Source of the DNA: Fibrella aestuarina BUZ 2
GTDB lineage: Bacteria > Bacteroidota > Bacteroidia > Cytophagales > Spirosomataceae
Assembly (NCBI RefSeq): GCF_000331105.1
Contig: NC_020054.1
Location: 2,450,813-2,514,812, forward strand
Direction of reading: 5' to 3'
DNA: 64,000 nucleotides
In this document: positions 46,349-54,486 of the stretch, in pieces
How the letters are laid out: each line of letters opens with the position of its first letter
Position numbering within the stretch: position 1 is the first letter of the stretch
Program-made: the position numbers and the translations under genes
Notes under the pieces: generated by a model
The model's database searches: none
The model's input: only the letters and a program-made list of their open reading frames with translations
Told to the model about the DNA's origin: nothing

Positions 46349-48772
46349 CTACTGTTCCAGCTTGACGCGGCTGCGTTCGTCGTCGGCAGTGGTGGTGCGC
46401 TTGCGGGATGATTTCAGCTTGGTGTTGCCGAAAGCGTGGGTCAGGGTGAGGCGATACTGCCGACTCTCCCAGAGCGAAAAAATGCGCAGGTTCATCTGCT
46501 GATAGTTGACCGTGCCCACGATTCGTGATCCGTAGAAGAGGTCGTTGGCCGACAGGCGCAGCTTGGTTTGCTCGTTGGCGAGGCTATACTGCATGCCCAT
46601 GTTGACCACGCCGTAACCGTTGTAGCGCACCAGCCCCAGCACACCCGGCCCCTGATACGAGCCCGACAGCTCGACCGAGAGCCGCGAGCCTACTTTGGCT
46701 GTGGCCGTGGCGAAGGCCGTATACGACCAGCGAGCGTCGGCGTAGAGGCCATCCAGGTACGTGGAGGTGTAGCTGTTTCGGAAGCCCGTCAGGCTACCGT
46801 AGCCCGACAACCATTTGGCAAACGAAAGCGGGAAGTTGAGCGTGGCGTAGGCGTTGTGCTGCTCGTCGAGGTTGGCCATCGTCGAGAAGGCGGCCCGGCT
46901 GTTGGGGTCCTGCTCGGTCACCTGCGTGATCACGTTGTTGGTGACGCTATAGCCCACCGAAAACAGGGGCAGTTTCTGGTACGTCAGCGTGGCTTTCCAA
47001 TTGTTGGTCAGCTGCGGCACCAGGTTGGGGTTGCCCCGCTGGTAGGTGTACGGGTCAATGTAGTACACGAACGGGTTCAGGTCCTGGTAGCCCGGCCGGT
47101 CGATGCGGCGGCTGTACGATACCGATACGCCCAGGATGCTCGTCAAGGCCTGATTGAAAAACACGCTGGGAAACCACTGCCAGTATTGTCGGCTGTTGCG
47201 TTGGTTCAACGTACCTGAGACGCCCTCGGTATCGGTGTATTCGGTCCGCAGACCAACCTGCAAATCGGCGCGTTTCCAGTTTTTGTGCATTGTCACGTAC
47301 CCCGCCCGCACATCTTCGCTGTAGGTGAACTGGTTGGACCGGCTGCGGTCGGGTTGCCATTGCTCGGCTACCTGCACCTCGGCGGCCAGATCGCTGTCGA
47401 TAAGCGTACCACTGAGCTTGAACCCCATTTCCAGCTTGTAGCTGTTGGGCAGTGGCCGCACGTAGTCGAGCTTGACCGCCTTGTAGTTGACCGTTGTGGG
47501 CAGGTTGTTCCGAATGGCCTGACTCACGGGTAGCGTATCGGCGAGGCGTTGGGTGGTCAACAGCGAGTGATTCCGCAGGTTATAGCGGGCCATGTCGGCG
47601 TCGACGGTCAGCTCATGACCCCGGTCGTTGAGCGTTAGTTTGTAGTTCAGGTTGGCCGTCAGGTTCTGCCAGCGGCGATCGGTCTGGTTGCGGGTTTTGA
47701 GCAGGTTCTGCGTCTGCCCCGGCGTGGTGGCGTCGGTGTCAGTTTGGCCGTTGGCGTCGCCTTCGCTGTCGAGGCCGTTCAGCAACACGCCCAGCAGGCT
47801 CCGTTTGCCCAGTGACCAGTCGGCCCCCAGCCGGAAGGTGCTGCCCTGCGTGGTGCGGGGTTCGTAGGTCTGTTGCCGCAGCACAAACGGCACCCCATTT
47901 TCGACCAGATCACGTTCGAAGGTATTCTGGTTGAAGGTTTTGCGGTAACTGTAGCTATACGTACCGAAGAGGTTGATGGGACCGGTGCGGTGGTTGAACG
48001 ACAGCCCGCCCGACGATTTGGCGTAGGTGCCGTAGCCCACGCTGCCTGTCAGTAGCACGTGCGTGCCTTGGCGGTCGCTCTTTTTCAGCACCACGTTGAT
48101 GATCCCCGCCGAGCCGGCCGCGTCGTAGCGGGCACCGGGCTGACTGATCAGCTCGATCCGGTCGATGGTGCTGCTCGGAATGTCGCGCAGCAGTTGGGTC
48201 ATGTCGGTATGGGCCGAGGGTTTGCCGTCGATGTAGATGGCCACGCCCGTGCGTCCCGCCAGCGAAATCCGGTCGTTGATGACCTGGATACCGGGCGCTT
48301 TCTCAAGCGCGTCGAGGGCCGAGCCGCCACTCACCGCCAGGTTGTTGCCGACATTGAGCACCAGTTTGTCGTTGAGTTGCTCGATAAACGGTTTCTGGTC
48401 CACCACCTTTACTTCCTGCAACTGCTTCACGTCGGGGATAAGCGCAACGGTAGGTACGTTGGTGGTCTGTCCGGCCAGCGTCGTGGGCAGGGCGATTGTC
48501 TGGCGGCGATAGCCCACCACCGATACGACGAGGCGGTAAGTGCCTGCGGGTTTGCTGAAGACAAACGAGCCATCGGCCTCGGTGTAGCCCGCGCCCACTT
48601 CGACCGAGTCGGCGGCGCGTTGCAGTACCACGGTTGCCAGTTCGAGCGGACGTTTGTATTCGTCGATAACCTGCCCCGTGATGCGGCTGAGCGAATCGCT
48701 TTGGGCCAGCGTGAGCATGGGAAGGCCAAGGGCCAGGCTGAGGCCCAACAGCCAATGTAGCGGTTTTGTCAT
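46349..48772 (-). CDS. TonB-receptor-like outer-membrane beta-barrel protein
   Basis: An 807-residue protein with signal ending at LAQS. A carboxypeptidase-regulatory-like domain spans about 30-115 (GQVIDEYKRPLELATVVLQ). The plug is about 120-230 (KLVLNVGNNLAVSGGSALDALEKAPGIQV-type region, RIELISQPGARYDAAGSAGIINV). A barrel of the Outer_membrane_beta-barrel_3 type follows and ends in a charged tail. It begins 18 bases after the acyltransferase, so it is probably the last gene of the leftward peptide operon. It could move the mature product across the outer membrane or sense it; general nutrient uptake is also possible. Confidence 0.85.
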   Translation of the reverse strand: MTKPLHWLLGLSLALGLPMLTLAQSDSLSRITGQVIDEYKRPLELATVVLQRAADSVEVGAGYTEADGSFVFSKPAGTYRLVVSVVGYRRQTIALPTTLAGQTTNVPTVALIPDVKQLQEVKVVDQKPFIEQLNDKLVLNVGNNLAVSGGSALDALEKAPGIQVINDRISLAGRTGVAIYIDGKPSAHTDMTQLLRDIPSSTIDRIELISQPGARYDAAGSAGIINVVLKKSDRQGTHVLLTGSVGYGTYAKSSGGLSFNHRTGPINLFGTYSYSYRKTFNQNTFERDLVENGVPFVLRQQTYEPRTTQGSTFRLGADWSLGKRSLLGVLLNGLDSEGDANGQTDTDATTPGQTQNLLKTRNQTDRRWQNLTANLNYKLTLNDRGHELTVDADMARYNLRNHSLLTTQRLADTLPVSQAIRNNLPTTVNYKAVKLDYVRPLPNSYKLEMGFKLSGTLIDSDLAAEVQVAEQWQPDRSRSNQFTYSEDVRAGYVTMHKNWKRADLQVGLRTEYTDTEGVSGTLNQRNSRQYWQWFPSVFFNQALTSILGVSVSYSRRIDRPGYQDLNPFVYYIDPYTYQRGNPNLVPQLTNNWKATLTYQKLPLFSVGYSVTNNVITQVTEQDPNSRAAFSTMANLDEQHNAYATLNFPLSFAKWLSGYGSLTGFRNSYTSTYLDGLYADARWSYTAFATATAKVGSRLSVELSGSYQGPGVLGLVRYNGYGVVNMGMQYSLANEQTKLRLSANDLFYGSRIVGTVNYQQMNLRIFSLWESRQYRLTLTHAFGNTKLKSSRKRTTTADDERSRVKLEQ

Positions 48773-48790
48773 GGTCTGGAAGGGATGAGG

Positions 48791-49930
48791 TTAGCAGACA
48801 ATGGCCTGACCAACGAGCATATCGATCAACTCGGGTTTGCGGATGGCATCGAGCCGGAAGTGAGGCGTGTTCAGCAGCTCGCCTAACTGGCGCGTCACCC
48901 GAAACGACCGGTAGAGGTGCTTGTCGAACAGCACCGTTGTATTGCCGTCCGGTACGTTGGCGTAGCGAGTGTGGTTAAAGAACCAGTCGGTTTTATCGGT
49001 GACGGCGGGTGCGTTGGTGGCTGGGTACGTTGCCCGCAACCGATTCAGGTCGAGGTATTTCTGCACGTATAGCCAGCCTTCCCACTGCGACGGGTATTGG
49101 CGTAGCGTCGTGGCAAAATCGTCGTAGAGCCGCTGCGTGATTGAGGCGCAGACGGCCTCGCGCTCGGCAGCGGGCGTTTCGGTGGGCGTGATGGGCGCAA
49201 ACACCTGCACGGCGTTGGTGTAGGCGTCGGGGCGGTAGGCGAAGATGGGCACGATGGGCGCCTGCGTGGCCACCGACAGGAAGGCAATGCCTTTTCGGGC
49301 GAGCAGCGGTTTACCCAGAAAATCGATTCCAACCAGTTTGTCGTCTTGCCGGGTGACGCCGCCCGCGCCGGTGTTGCCGTCGAGGTAGGCGATCAGGATG
49401 CGGCCCTGCTTCAGCGCCCGTATGAGCTGAATGCCCGCCGAAGGTTGTTCGGCGTCGATCAGCGCCATGTCGGCGTTAGGCTGGTTGAACAAGGCTGCGG
49501 CTTCGCGCTGGATGCGCAGGAATTTGTCGCCTTGTTTCTGAAAGGTGTTCGTGTCGATCAGCAGGCTGAATTTCAGTCCCAGCCGCGTCAGCAGCAGGCC
49601 CAGTAGCCGGTAGGAGCCGAGGTGGCAGGTACAGAAAATCGTTGGCTTGCCCGCGGCTGCGTCCCAAAGGCCGTCGGCATCGCCGGTGATGACGAGTTCA
49701 GCCGCTTTGGTCACGATCTTTTCATCCATACCGGCCAGGTGCTGGTAGTAGAGAATGTCGGCGAAAAAACGGTTGTAATCGGCTGCGGGCAGGTTGGGCA
49801 GAAACGTTTGCAGGTTGGCCGACACCATCAGGTGGCTCTGCGGACGCGACGTAATCAGGTCGGTCGTGTCGTAGTGAATGCGGAGCGCATCCACGGCTTG
49901 TTCATACGTAAGGTTCGGATTCATGGTCAC
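48791..49930 (-). CDS. LpxL/HtrB-like (LABLAT superfamily) acyltransferase in the peptide operon
   Basis: A 379-residue protein resembling lipid A lauroyl/myristoyl acyltransferases, without an obvious N-terminal membrane anchor. The expected active-site block is FCTCHLGSYRLLGLLL. In LpxL-type enzymes this reads HxGNWE; here the histidine and glycine are kept but the acidic residue is replaced by Arg. Later blocks fit the fold (GRILIAYLDGNTG, ARKGIAFLSVATQAPIVPIF, QWEGWLYVQKYL). It lies 69 bases after the arginase gene. N-acylation of the peptide, perhaps at ornithine side chains made by the arginase, is inference. The changed motif could also mean another catalytic set-up or loss of activity. 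Confidence 0.75.
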   Translation of the reverse strand: MTMNPNLTYEQAVDALRIHYDTTDLITSRPQSHLMVSANLQTFLPNLPAADYNRFFADILYYQHLAGMDEKIVTKAAELVITGDADGLWDAAAGKPTIFCTCHLGSYRLLGLLLTRLGLKFSLLIDTNTFQKQGDKFLRIQREAAALFNQPNADMALIDAEQPSAGIQLIRALKQGRILIAYLDGNTGAGGVTRQDDKLVGIDFLGKPLLARKGIAFLSVATQAPIVPIFAYRPDAYTNAVQVFAPITPTETPAAEREAVCASITQRLYDDFATTLRQYPSQWEGWLYVQKYLDLNRLRATYPATNAPAVTDKTDWFFNHTRYANVPDGNTTVLFDKHLYRSFRVTRQLGELLNTPHFRLDAIRKPELIDMLVGQAIVC

Positions 49931-49999
49931 TCAGGGGAGGAATTGTGAATAATGCTTAGTGTCGTGGCGGCTGATCGTGGAGCTGCCCTCACCTCTTTG

Positions 50000-51250
50000 T
50001 CAGACTACATAGCTGGCGAGGAGCAGCAGCAGTTGGGCGGCGGTTTGTACCGTGACCTGGTCGCGGTCGCGGTCGGGGTTTACTTCCACCAGATCGACGC
50101 CCACGACGCGTTGACCTTGCAGGAAATGCGCGAGCAGGTGGCACACTTCGTCGTAGCTGAAGCCGCCGGGTACGGGCGTAGCGGTGCCGGGCGCTACCGC
50201 CGGGTCGAGCACGTCGATGTCGAAGGTGACATACACGGGCCAGTCAGTCGGGAGGGTGGGCAGGGTGTTGGCGATCAGCGCCTGCCGGGCGTCTTCGGCC
50301 CAGAGAATGTGACGGCGGCTGGTGTCGTGCTGCGAAATATTGGTGAAGCCGCGCAGGCCGATCTGCGTGACCCGTTTCAGGCCGGGCAGTTCAAGGCTGC
50401 GCGACATAAACGTGCCGTGGCTGTGAGCCCCGCGCCGGGCGTAGAGCCGGTTATAGCTCGACTCGTAGGTGTCGCAGTGGGCGTCGAAGTGCAGCACCTG
50501 GATGGCCCCGTATTGCTCGGTAATCGCCTGAATACCCGCGTAACTGATCGAGTGATCGCCACCGAGCAGTACCGGCACCTGCCCGCGTTGGGCCGTCAGT
50601 TGCACGGCCCGCCCAATCTTGGCGTACACGTCGGTGGCCGATTCGAACGGAAAAAAGAGCAGATCGCCCCAATCGCGGAGGTCACCGGCGAGCAGGCGGT
50701 CGGTGAGGCGGGTGGGCGGCGTGGTGGCGTAGAGGCCCCGGAAATGCACGTTGGCCAGGTTGGCGTCGGGCCCCAGGTTGATTTTCTGCTGCTTCGTGTA
50801 GGCCCGCACCACCGACGGGAACCGATCGCAACCCGGCGAGATGCCGTTTCCCCCACCATACGGCACCCCGATGAACACTACGCCGGGGTCTTCACTGCGC
50901 CGCTGGTGATCGGGCAGGTTGAACAGCCGGTTGGTAAGCTGGTTGATGTGGAACAGGTCTTCGTGGGCGCTGTGGGCGGCGTCGATGATCAGCTTTTCGG
51001 AGGTCAGAAACCGGATGGTGCGGTCGATGGCCGTCGGGGGCAGGTCGGGCAGGGCGTCGCAGAGCTGGCTCGGCGTGGCGGTTTTCTGGAGCAAGGCCAG
51101 AATCCGGGCAACGTCGGCCGTGATCTGGTACTGCTTGCCCGTCAGCAGGTGCGCAATCTGGTAGTTGCCGGCGCTGCGGCTCCGAACACTCAGGCAGGCC
51201 GAGAGTGTGTACTGGGTTTCGGCAGGAAGAACGAGCGTTTCCATAAGCAT
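50000..51250 (-). CDS. arginase/agmatinase-family enzyme with N-terminal winged-helix-like extension
   Basis: A 416-residue protein. The C-terminal ureohydrolase domain (about 118-416) keeps the manganese ligands: GGDHSISYAG, LHFDAHCDTYES, HSHGTF and FDIDVLDPAVAPGTATPVPGG. The first 110 residues are extra: a beta-rich start, then helices with HLLTGKQYQITADVARILALL and TIRFLTSEKLIIDAA. These look like a PqqD/RRE-type peptide-recognition domain. Peptide arginases such as OspR turn Arg into ornithine in RiPPs. With Arg-rich precursor tails encoded in the same operon, that role is likely here. A plain metabolic arginase would not need the extension. Confidence 0.82.
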   Translation of the reverse strand: MLMETLVLPAETQYTLSACLSVRSRSAGNYQIAHLLTGKQYQITADVARILALLQKTATPSQLCDALPDLPPTAIDRTIRFLTSEKLIIDAAHSAHEDLFHINQLTNRLFNLPDHQRRSEDPGVVFIGVPYGGGNGISPGCDRFPSVVRAYTKQQKINLGPDANLANVHFRGLYATTPPTRLTDRLLAGDLRDWGDLLFFPFESATDVYAKIGRAVQLTAQRGQVPVLLGGDHSISYAGIQAITEQYGAIQVLHFDAHCDTYESSYNRLYARRGAHSHGTFMSRSLELPGLKRVTQIGLRGFTNISQHDTSRRHILWAEDARQALIANTLPTLPTDWPVYVTFDIDVLDPAVAPGTATPVPGGFSYDEVCHLLAHFLQGQRVVGVDLVEVNPDRDRDQVTVQTAAQLLLLLASYVV

Positions 51251-51262
51251 GGGGCGAAACGG

Positions 51263-52483
51263 TTAAACCGGGCTGGATACAGAGGCTGGGCGACGGCGGG
51301 CTTTGATGAGCCGATGGCCGAAAAAGCCCGAGATAATGAGCAGGAAGAGCGTGCGGGCCAGCGTCAGCAGGTCGTCGGGGTGATACTCGGCCAGGTGCCA
51401 GTGGCCGTAGTAGCTGAACACTACACCCACGCCCACGAGCGACGTATAGAGGACTTTCACAAACACGATGGCCAGTATGGTAATCACGACCGTACTGCTG
51501 ACGGTGTAGACGAACAGCGGCCATTCGGTGGACCGGACGAGCTGCCGCATGGGTACGTTGCCCCAGCGTTTTTTCAGCGTCGCCCAGTACCGGCGCGACT
51601 GGGTACGTAGGTTGGGCAGGTTGAAGAGGTCGCTGTAGATCCAGTAGCCATCGTAGCGCAGAAAGGGGTTCAGTGAGTAGAGCATCACCAGCGAGTTCAG
51701 GATGATGATCGGGCTCAGGAACAGGTACGTTGCCGGGAAGGCATAGGCCACCGCCACAAACAGGCCGTTAAGCAGCAACTGGAAATAGATGCCGCCCAGG
51801 TTGACAACGATGCGGCGGGTACGGTCGAGCGCCCAGATCACCGACACGTCGGCGTAGAAGACGGGGAAGATGAGGTAAAAGCCGAACCCGATGTCGCCGG
51901 GGTCGAGGCCGAAGCGGCGGGTGGCGCTGGCGTGGCCCAACTCGTGGCAGATAAACACGGTGAAGTAGATTATGTAGGCCACTACGAGCCAGATACCTTC
52001 GTTGCCGCGCCAGATGCTGCGGTGCTGGCTGATGAACGTGTCGGTTACCTGGTAGAAGTAAAGCCCCGTTGCCAGCAGGCAACTTACCACCAGCACCGGC
52101 ATCAGGGCGGGGTTGAAGAGGTGACCCAGCAGGCGTAACAGCCGCGGGAGCCGGGCCGGACGCAGCAGCGTAATCTTGCCAAAAACATACTGCATGTTGG
52201 CCACGACGTCGGACTTGGCGGCGGCCGACTCGTTGAGGCGGGTGAGCGTGGTTTCGGCCAGTTCCTGCACCGCCTGCTCAGGTACGTTCAGCCCGTCGGC
52301 TTGCAATTGAGCCGAAATCTGGGCGTAGGTGAGGCCCTGCCGCAGCCCTTCGATGATTCGGTAAACCGACTCGCGGACGTAAAACGAGGTGGCGGGCGTT
52401 TTCAGCAGGTACGTTGTTGGCATGCCGGTGCCAACCTGAGCGATTTCCAAATGGCTCAGCGCGGAAGCGGGCGAAGTTGTCAT
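51263..52483 (-). CDS. YydH-like membrane zinc metalloprotease (M50/S2P) with PqqD-like N-terminus
   Basis: A 406-residue membrane protein. Residues 1-90 form a small helical domain like PqqD (LLKTPATSFYVRESVYRIIEGL). About seven membrane segments follow. The zinc site is FICHELGHASATRRFG, and the S2P-type second motif is SLNPFLRYDGYWIYSDLFNLPNL. YydH/S2P-type proteins with this layout occur in RiPP clusters and are proposed to cleave or move the peptide at the membrane. It sits 12 bases upstream of the arginase. It is the only protease in the operon, so leader removal or release is its likely job. Confidence 0.85.
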   Translation of the reverse strand: MTTSPASALSHLEIAQVGTGMPTTYLLKTPATSFYVRESVYRIIEGLRQGLTYAQISAQLQADGLNVPEQAVQELAETTLTRLNESAAAKSDVVANMQYVFGKITLLRPARLPRLLRLLGHLFNPALMPVLVVSCLLATGLYFYQVTDTFISQHRSIWRGNEGIWLVVAYIIYFTVFICHELGHASATRRFGLDPGDIGFGFYLIFPVFYADVSVIWALDRTRRIVVNLGGIYFQLLLNGLFVAVAYAFPATYLFLSPIIILNSLVMLYSLNPFLRYDGYWIYSDLFNLPNLRTQSRRYWATLKKRWGNVPMRQLVRSTEWPLFVYTVSSTVVITILAIVFVKVLYTSLVGVGVVFSYYGHWHLAEYHPDDLLTLARTLFLLIISGFFGHRLIKARRRPASVSSPV

Positions 52484-52550
52484 GGTACGTGGGGAAGGAG
52501 AGGAGGGAAGCGACGGGCCGTTAGCCTCAGGCTGAAAGCCCCCAGGCTGA

Positions 52551-53591
52551 TCAGGCCGTAGCGACGGCGCGGCTGGCCCGGAGGTGGGCGATCAGCCGGG
52601 CGGGCAACCGAAGCTGCCCGTTGATGTACTGACTCAGCCGGGGCCGGAAGGCCTGCACCGAGGCGTCGGCCCGGAACAGGAGCTGGTTCAGGTCGCGCAC
52701 CAGCGAGAGCTTCATCTGGTCGTAGGCTGAGGGGTATTGCCCCAGGAAATAGGCCGTTTGCAACAGAAAATCGCGGTAACGGTGAGCCGCCAGGTCGCGT
52801 TTGGCTTCGGCCCAGTCGAGCAGGGCCGAGTAGGGCGAAGGCGCGGCGGGCAGGGTATTGGTCAACGACAGACTAACGTCGGTCAGGATGTCGTTCAGAA
52901 TGGTCGGTTCAAGGTCGGGCCGTTTCAGGGCCAGAAAGGTCAGTTCGTTCACGATCTCCATGAACTGAACGCTCAGAAGTTGGGTGGGTAGCTGCCGCAG
53001 CATGGGCTCGTGCCAGTAGCCCGGCAGGGTGGGCAATTGGCCAGTCGCGAGGTAGTTGATGAGTTGCCGGATGGTGTCGAGCCCCAGTTCGTAGCGACCC
53101 TCAGCCAGGTCGATCCGGCTCAGGTTGAACAGCTGCTGAATCCGGTGCATGTGCAGCACGGTGTAGCGGTGCTGCCACTCGTTGCTGAGGGCGATCGACC
53201 GGTCGGCGTAGCGGCGGGCCGTGTCGAACTGGCCCTTGCGGTAATGGTAAAACGAAACCATCGGGCTCACCAGCGTTTCGGCCAGCGCGTTGGCGTCGGT
53301 GGGTAGGGTGGGGATGGCCGCCAGCACGGGTTCCAGGCGGGCAAAGCCCTCGTCGAGCTGCCCTTTTTTCATCGCCTGAAAGCCCGATACGGCCTTCAAC
53401 AACAGCATCATCAACTGATCGGCCCCCGCCGGAACGGTGGGCAGCAGCGCGATGAGCGTTTGCTGGAACACGTTTTCCTGCGACGACCCCGGCCCGGCGT
53501 CGGGGGCAACGGGTGCAGCCGTCGTCAGGCGGTCGAAAAACTGCTGATAGTCGTGCAGACTCGGATACGAACGGGTCGATGAGGGTGTCAT
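52551..53591 (-). CDS. helical repeat protein of unknown function in the peptide operon
   Basis: A 346-residue soluble protein, almost all alpha-helical, with TPR-like pairs (GFQAMKKGQLDEGFARLEPVL, FYHYRKGQFDTARRYADRSIAL, RIDLAEGRYELGLDTIRQL). No catalytic motif was recognised. It lies directly after the three precursor genes. Possible roles are scaffold for the modifying enzymes, leader binding, or immunity; none is shown. Confidence 0.75.
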   Translation of the reverse strand: MTPSSTRSYPSLHDYQQFFDRLTTAAPVAPDAGPGSSQENVFQQTLIALLPTVPAGADQLMMLLLKAVSGFQAMKKGQLDEGFARLEPVLAAIPTLPTDANALAETLVSPMVSFYHYRKGQFDTARRYADRSIALSNEWQHRYTVLHMHRIQQLFNLSRIDLAEGRYELGLDTIRQLINYLATGQLPTLPGYWHEPMLRQLPTQLLSVQFMEIVNELTFLALKRPDLEPTILNDILTDVSLSLTNTLPAAPSPYSALLDWAEAKRDLAAHRYRDFLLQTAYFLGQYPSAYDQMKLSLVRDLNQLLFRADASVQAFRPRLSQYINGQLRLPARLIAHLRASRAVATA

Positions 53592-53678
53592 GGTTCAGGA
53601 AAAGGAAAGGGTGAACAAGGGGTGGAAAGGTGGCCCCAAACACCCGATGGGCGGGGTTTGGGGCCGGGTCACTCGGGC

Positions 53679-53834
53679 TTACAGCGGCAGATCGGGGTAC
53701 TTGTTATCGTTGCAGCGGTCGCAGCGGCCTTCTTCAGCAGCGGTAGCCAGCTCAAGGCGGTCTTCCAGCTCAATGATCATCAGCAGGTCGTCGGCAGTCG
53801 GTTGCTCAGCGGGGAGGAGGGACAGATTTTCCAT
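53679..53834 (-). CDS. precursor peptide A of the arginase RiPP operon
   Basis: A 51-residue peptide. The leader has DDLLMIIELEDRLELATAAEEG and the tail is RCDRCNDNKYPDLPL. It is about 70 percent identical to peptides B and C. The acidic, leucine-rich leader helix and an abrupt change to a Cys/Arg tail after EEG are typical of RiPP precursors. The tail has no Ser or Thr, so LanB dehydration of it is excluded. The two Arg of R-C-D-R-C are candidate arginase targets and the two Cys could form a disulfide or metal site. Confidence 0.88.
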   Translation of the reverse strand: MENLSLLPAEQPTADDLLMIIELEDRLELATAAEEGRCDRCNDNKYPDLPL

Positions 53835-53893
53835 TGGTGTATTATTCGGATTTAGGGATGTAGAAAAGGGTAACTTGGTTGGTAATTAGCCGA

Positions 53894-54052
53894 TTACAGG
53901 ATCACCGTGTCGGGGTAGTCGTTGCCGTTGCAGCGGTGGCAGCGGCCTTCTTCGGCGGCCGAGGCCAGCTCGAGGCGGTCTTCCAGTTCAACGATCATCA
54001 ACAGGTCATCGGCGTTGACTTGCTCGGCGGGGAGATTAGTTTGGTTTTCCAT
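53894..54052 (-). CDS. precursor peptide B of the arginase RiPP operon
   Basis: A 52-residue peptide with leader segment DDLLMIVELEDRLELASA, junction AEEG and tail RCHRCNGNDYPDTVIL. Residues from VELEDR to YPDT are identical to peptide C, also at the protein level around the start (MENQ). The upstream sequence AAAACTC before ATGGAAAACC is shared with C, so the duplication included flanking DNA. It ends 59 bases before peptide A. Confidence 0.9.
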   Translation of the reverse strand: MENQTNLPAEQVNADDLLMIVELEDRLELASAAEEGRCHRCNGNDYPDTVIL

Positions 54053-54112
54053 GAGTTTTAATCGTGATTAAGGGGTTGAATGAGGATGAGATAAACAGAT
54101 GATTGAGAGAAA

Positions 54113-54268
54113 CTACAAGGCGATGGTATCGGGGTAGTCGTTACCGTTGCAGCGGTGGCAGCGGCCTTCTTCGGCGGCCGAAGCCAGCTCGAGGCGATCT
54201 TCCAGTTCAACAATCGTCAACAGGTTGAGCGTGTTGTCTTGCTCAGCGGGGATTACTTGGTTTTCCAT
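54113..54268 (-). CDS. precursor peptide C of the arginase RiPP operon (promoter-proximal)
   Basis: A 51-residue peptide: MENQVIPAEQ start, leader LTIVELEDRLELASA, junction AEEG, tail RCHRCNGNDYPDTIAL. It is the first gene after the LytTR-type direct repeat and the -7 element on the minus strand. Three tandem copies in front of one set of enzymes is a common RiPP arrangement. Confidence 0.9.
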   Translation of the reverse strand: MENQVIPAEQDNTLNLLTIVELEDRLELASAAEEGRCHRCNGNDYPDTIAL

Positions 54269-54380
54269 GAGTTTTGGAATTAGTTAAGGGTGAAAAATTT
54301 GGTTTGGCTTTGTGGCGTGGCCCTGACCGAAAACATTCGCGACTGCTTCGTTTGGGGACCGTTGCGCCGTTTGACTGTGA

Positions 54381-54448
54381 CAAAACAAGCACCGCCAACC
54401 GCCCGGCTAAAGTTCTTTCGACCAATGCCCCACCTTCCTTCGACCAAT
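54381..54448 (-). promoter_or_regulatory. LytTR-type direct repeat and promoter of the arginase RiPP operon
   Basis: On the minus strand ATTGGTCGAA occurs at 54448-54439 and again at 54426-54417, start to start 22 bp. This is the spacing of LytTR sites (two 9-10-bp repeats with about 12 bp between). TTGTTTTG (54388-54381), 38 bp further on, fits the -7 consensus at all but one key base. The same repeat with the same spacing and promoter distance stands at 56440-56508. The gap also lies upstream of the divergent LytTR regulator gene. Confidence 0.75.
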
Positions 54449-54486
54449 GCTGCCCTTCCACCTACCAATCCTTTCACCGACGGCGT

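Noticed and set aside
49952..51610. 552-codon open frame on the plus strand
   Set aside because: It is antisense to the arginase and the protease, both supported by catalytic motifs.
54274..54486. 71-codon N-terminal extension of the LytTR regulator
   Set aside because: The extension crosses the direct repeats and the divergent promoter region and has no conserved features; the receiver domain begins properly at 54487.
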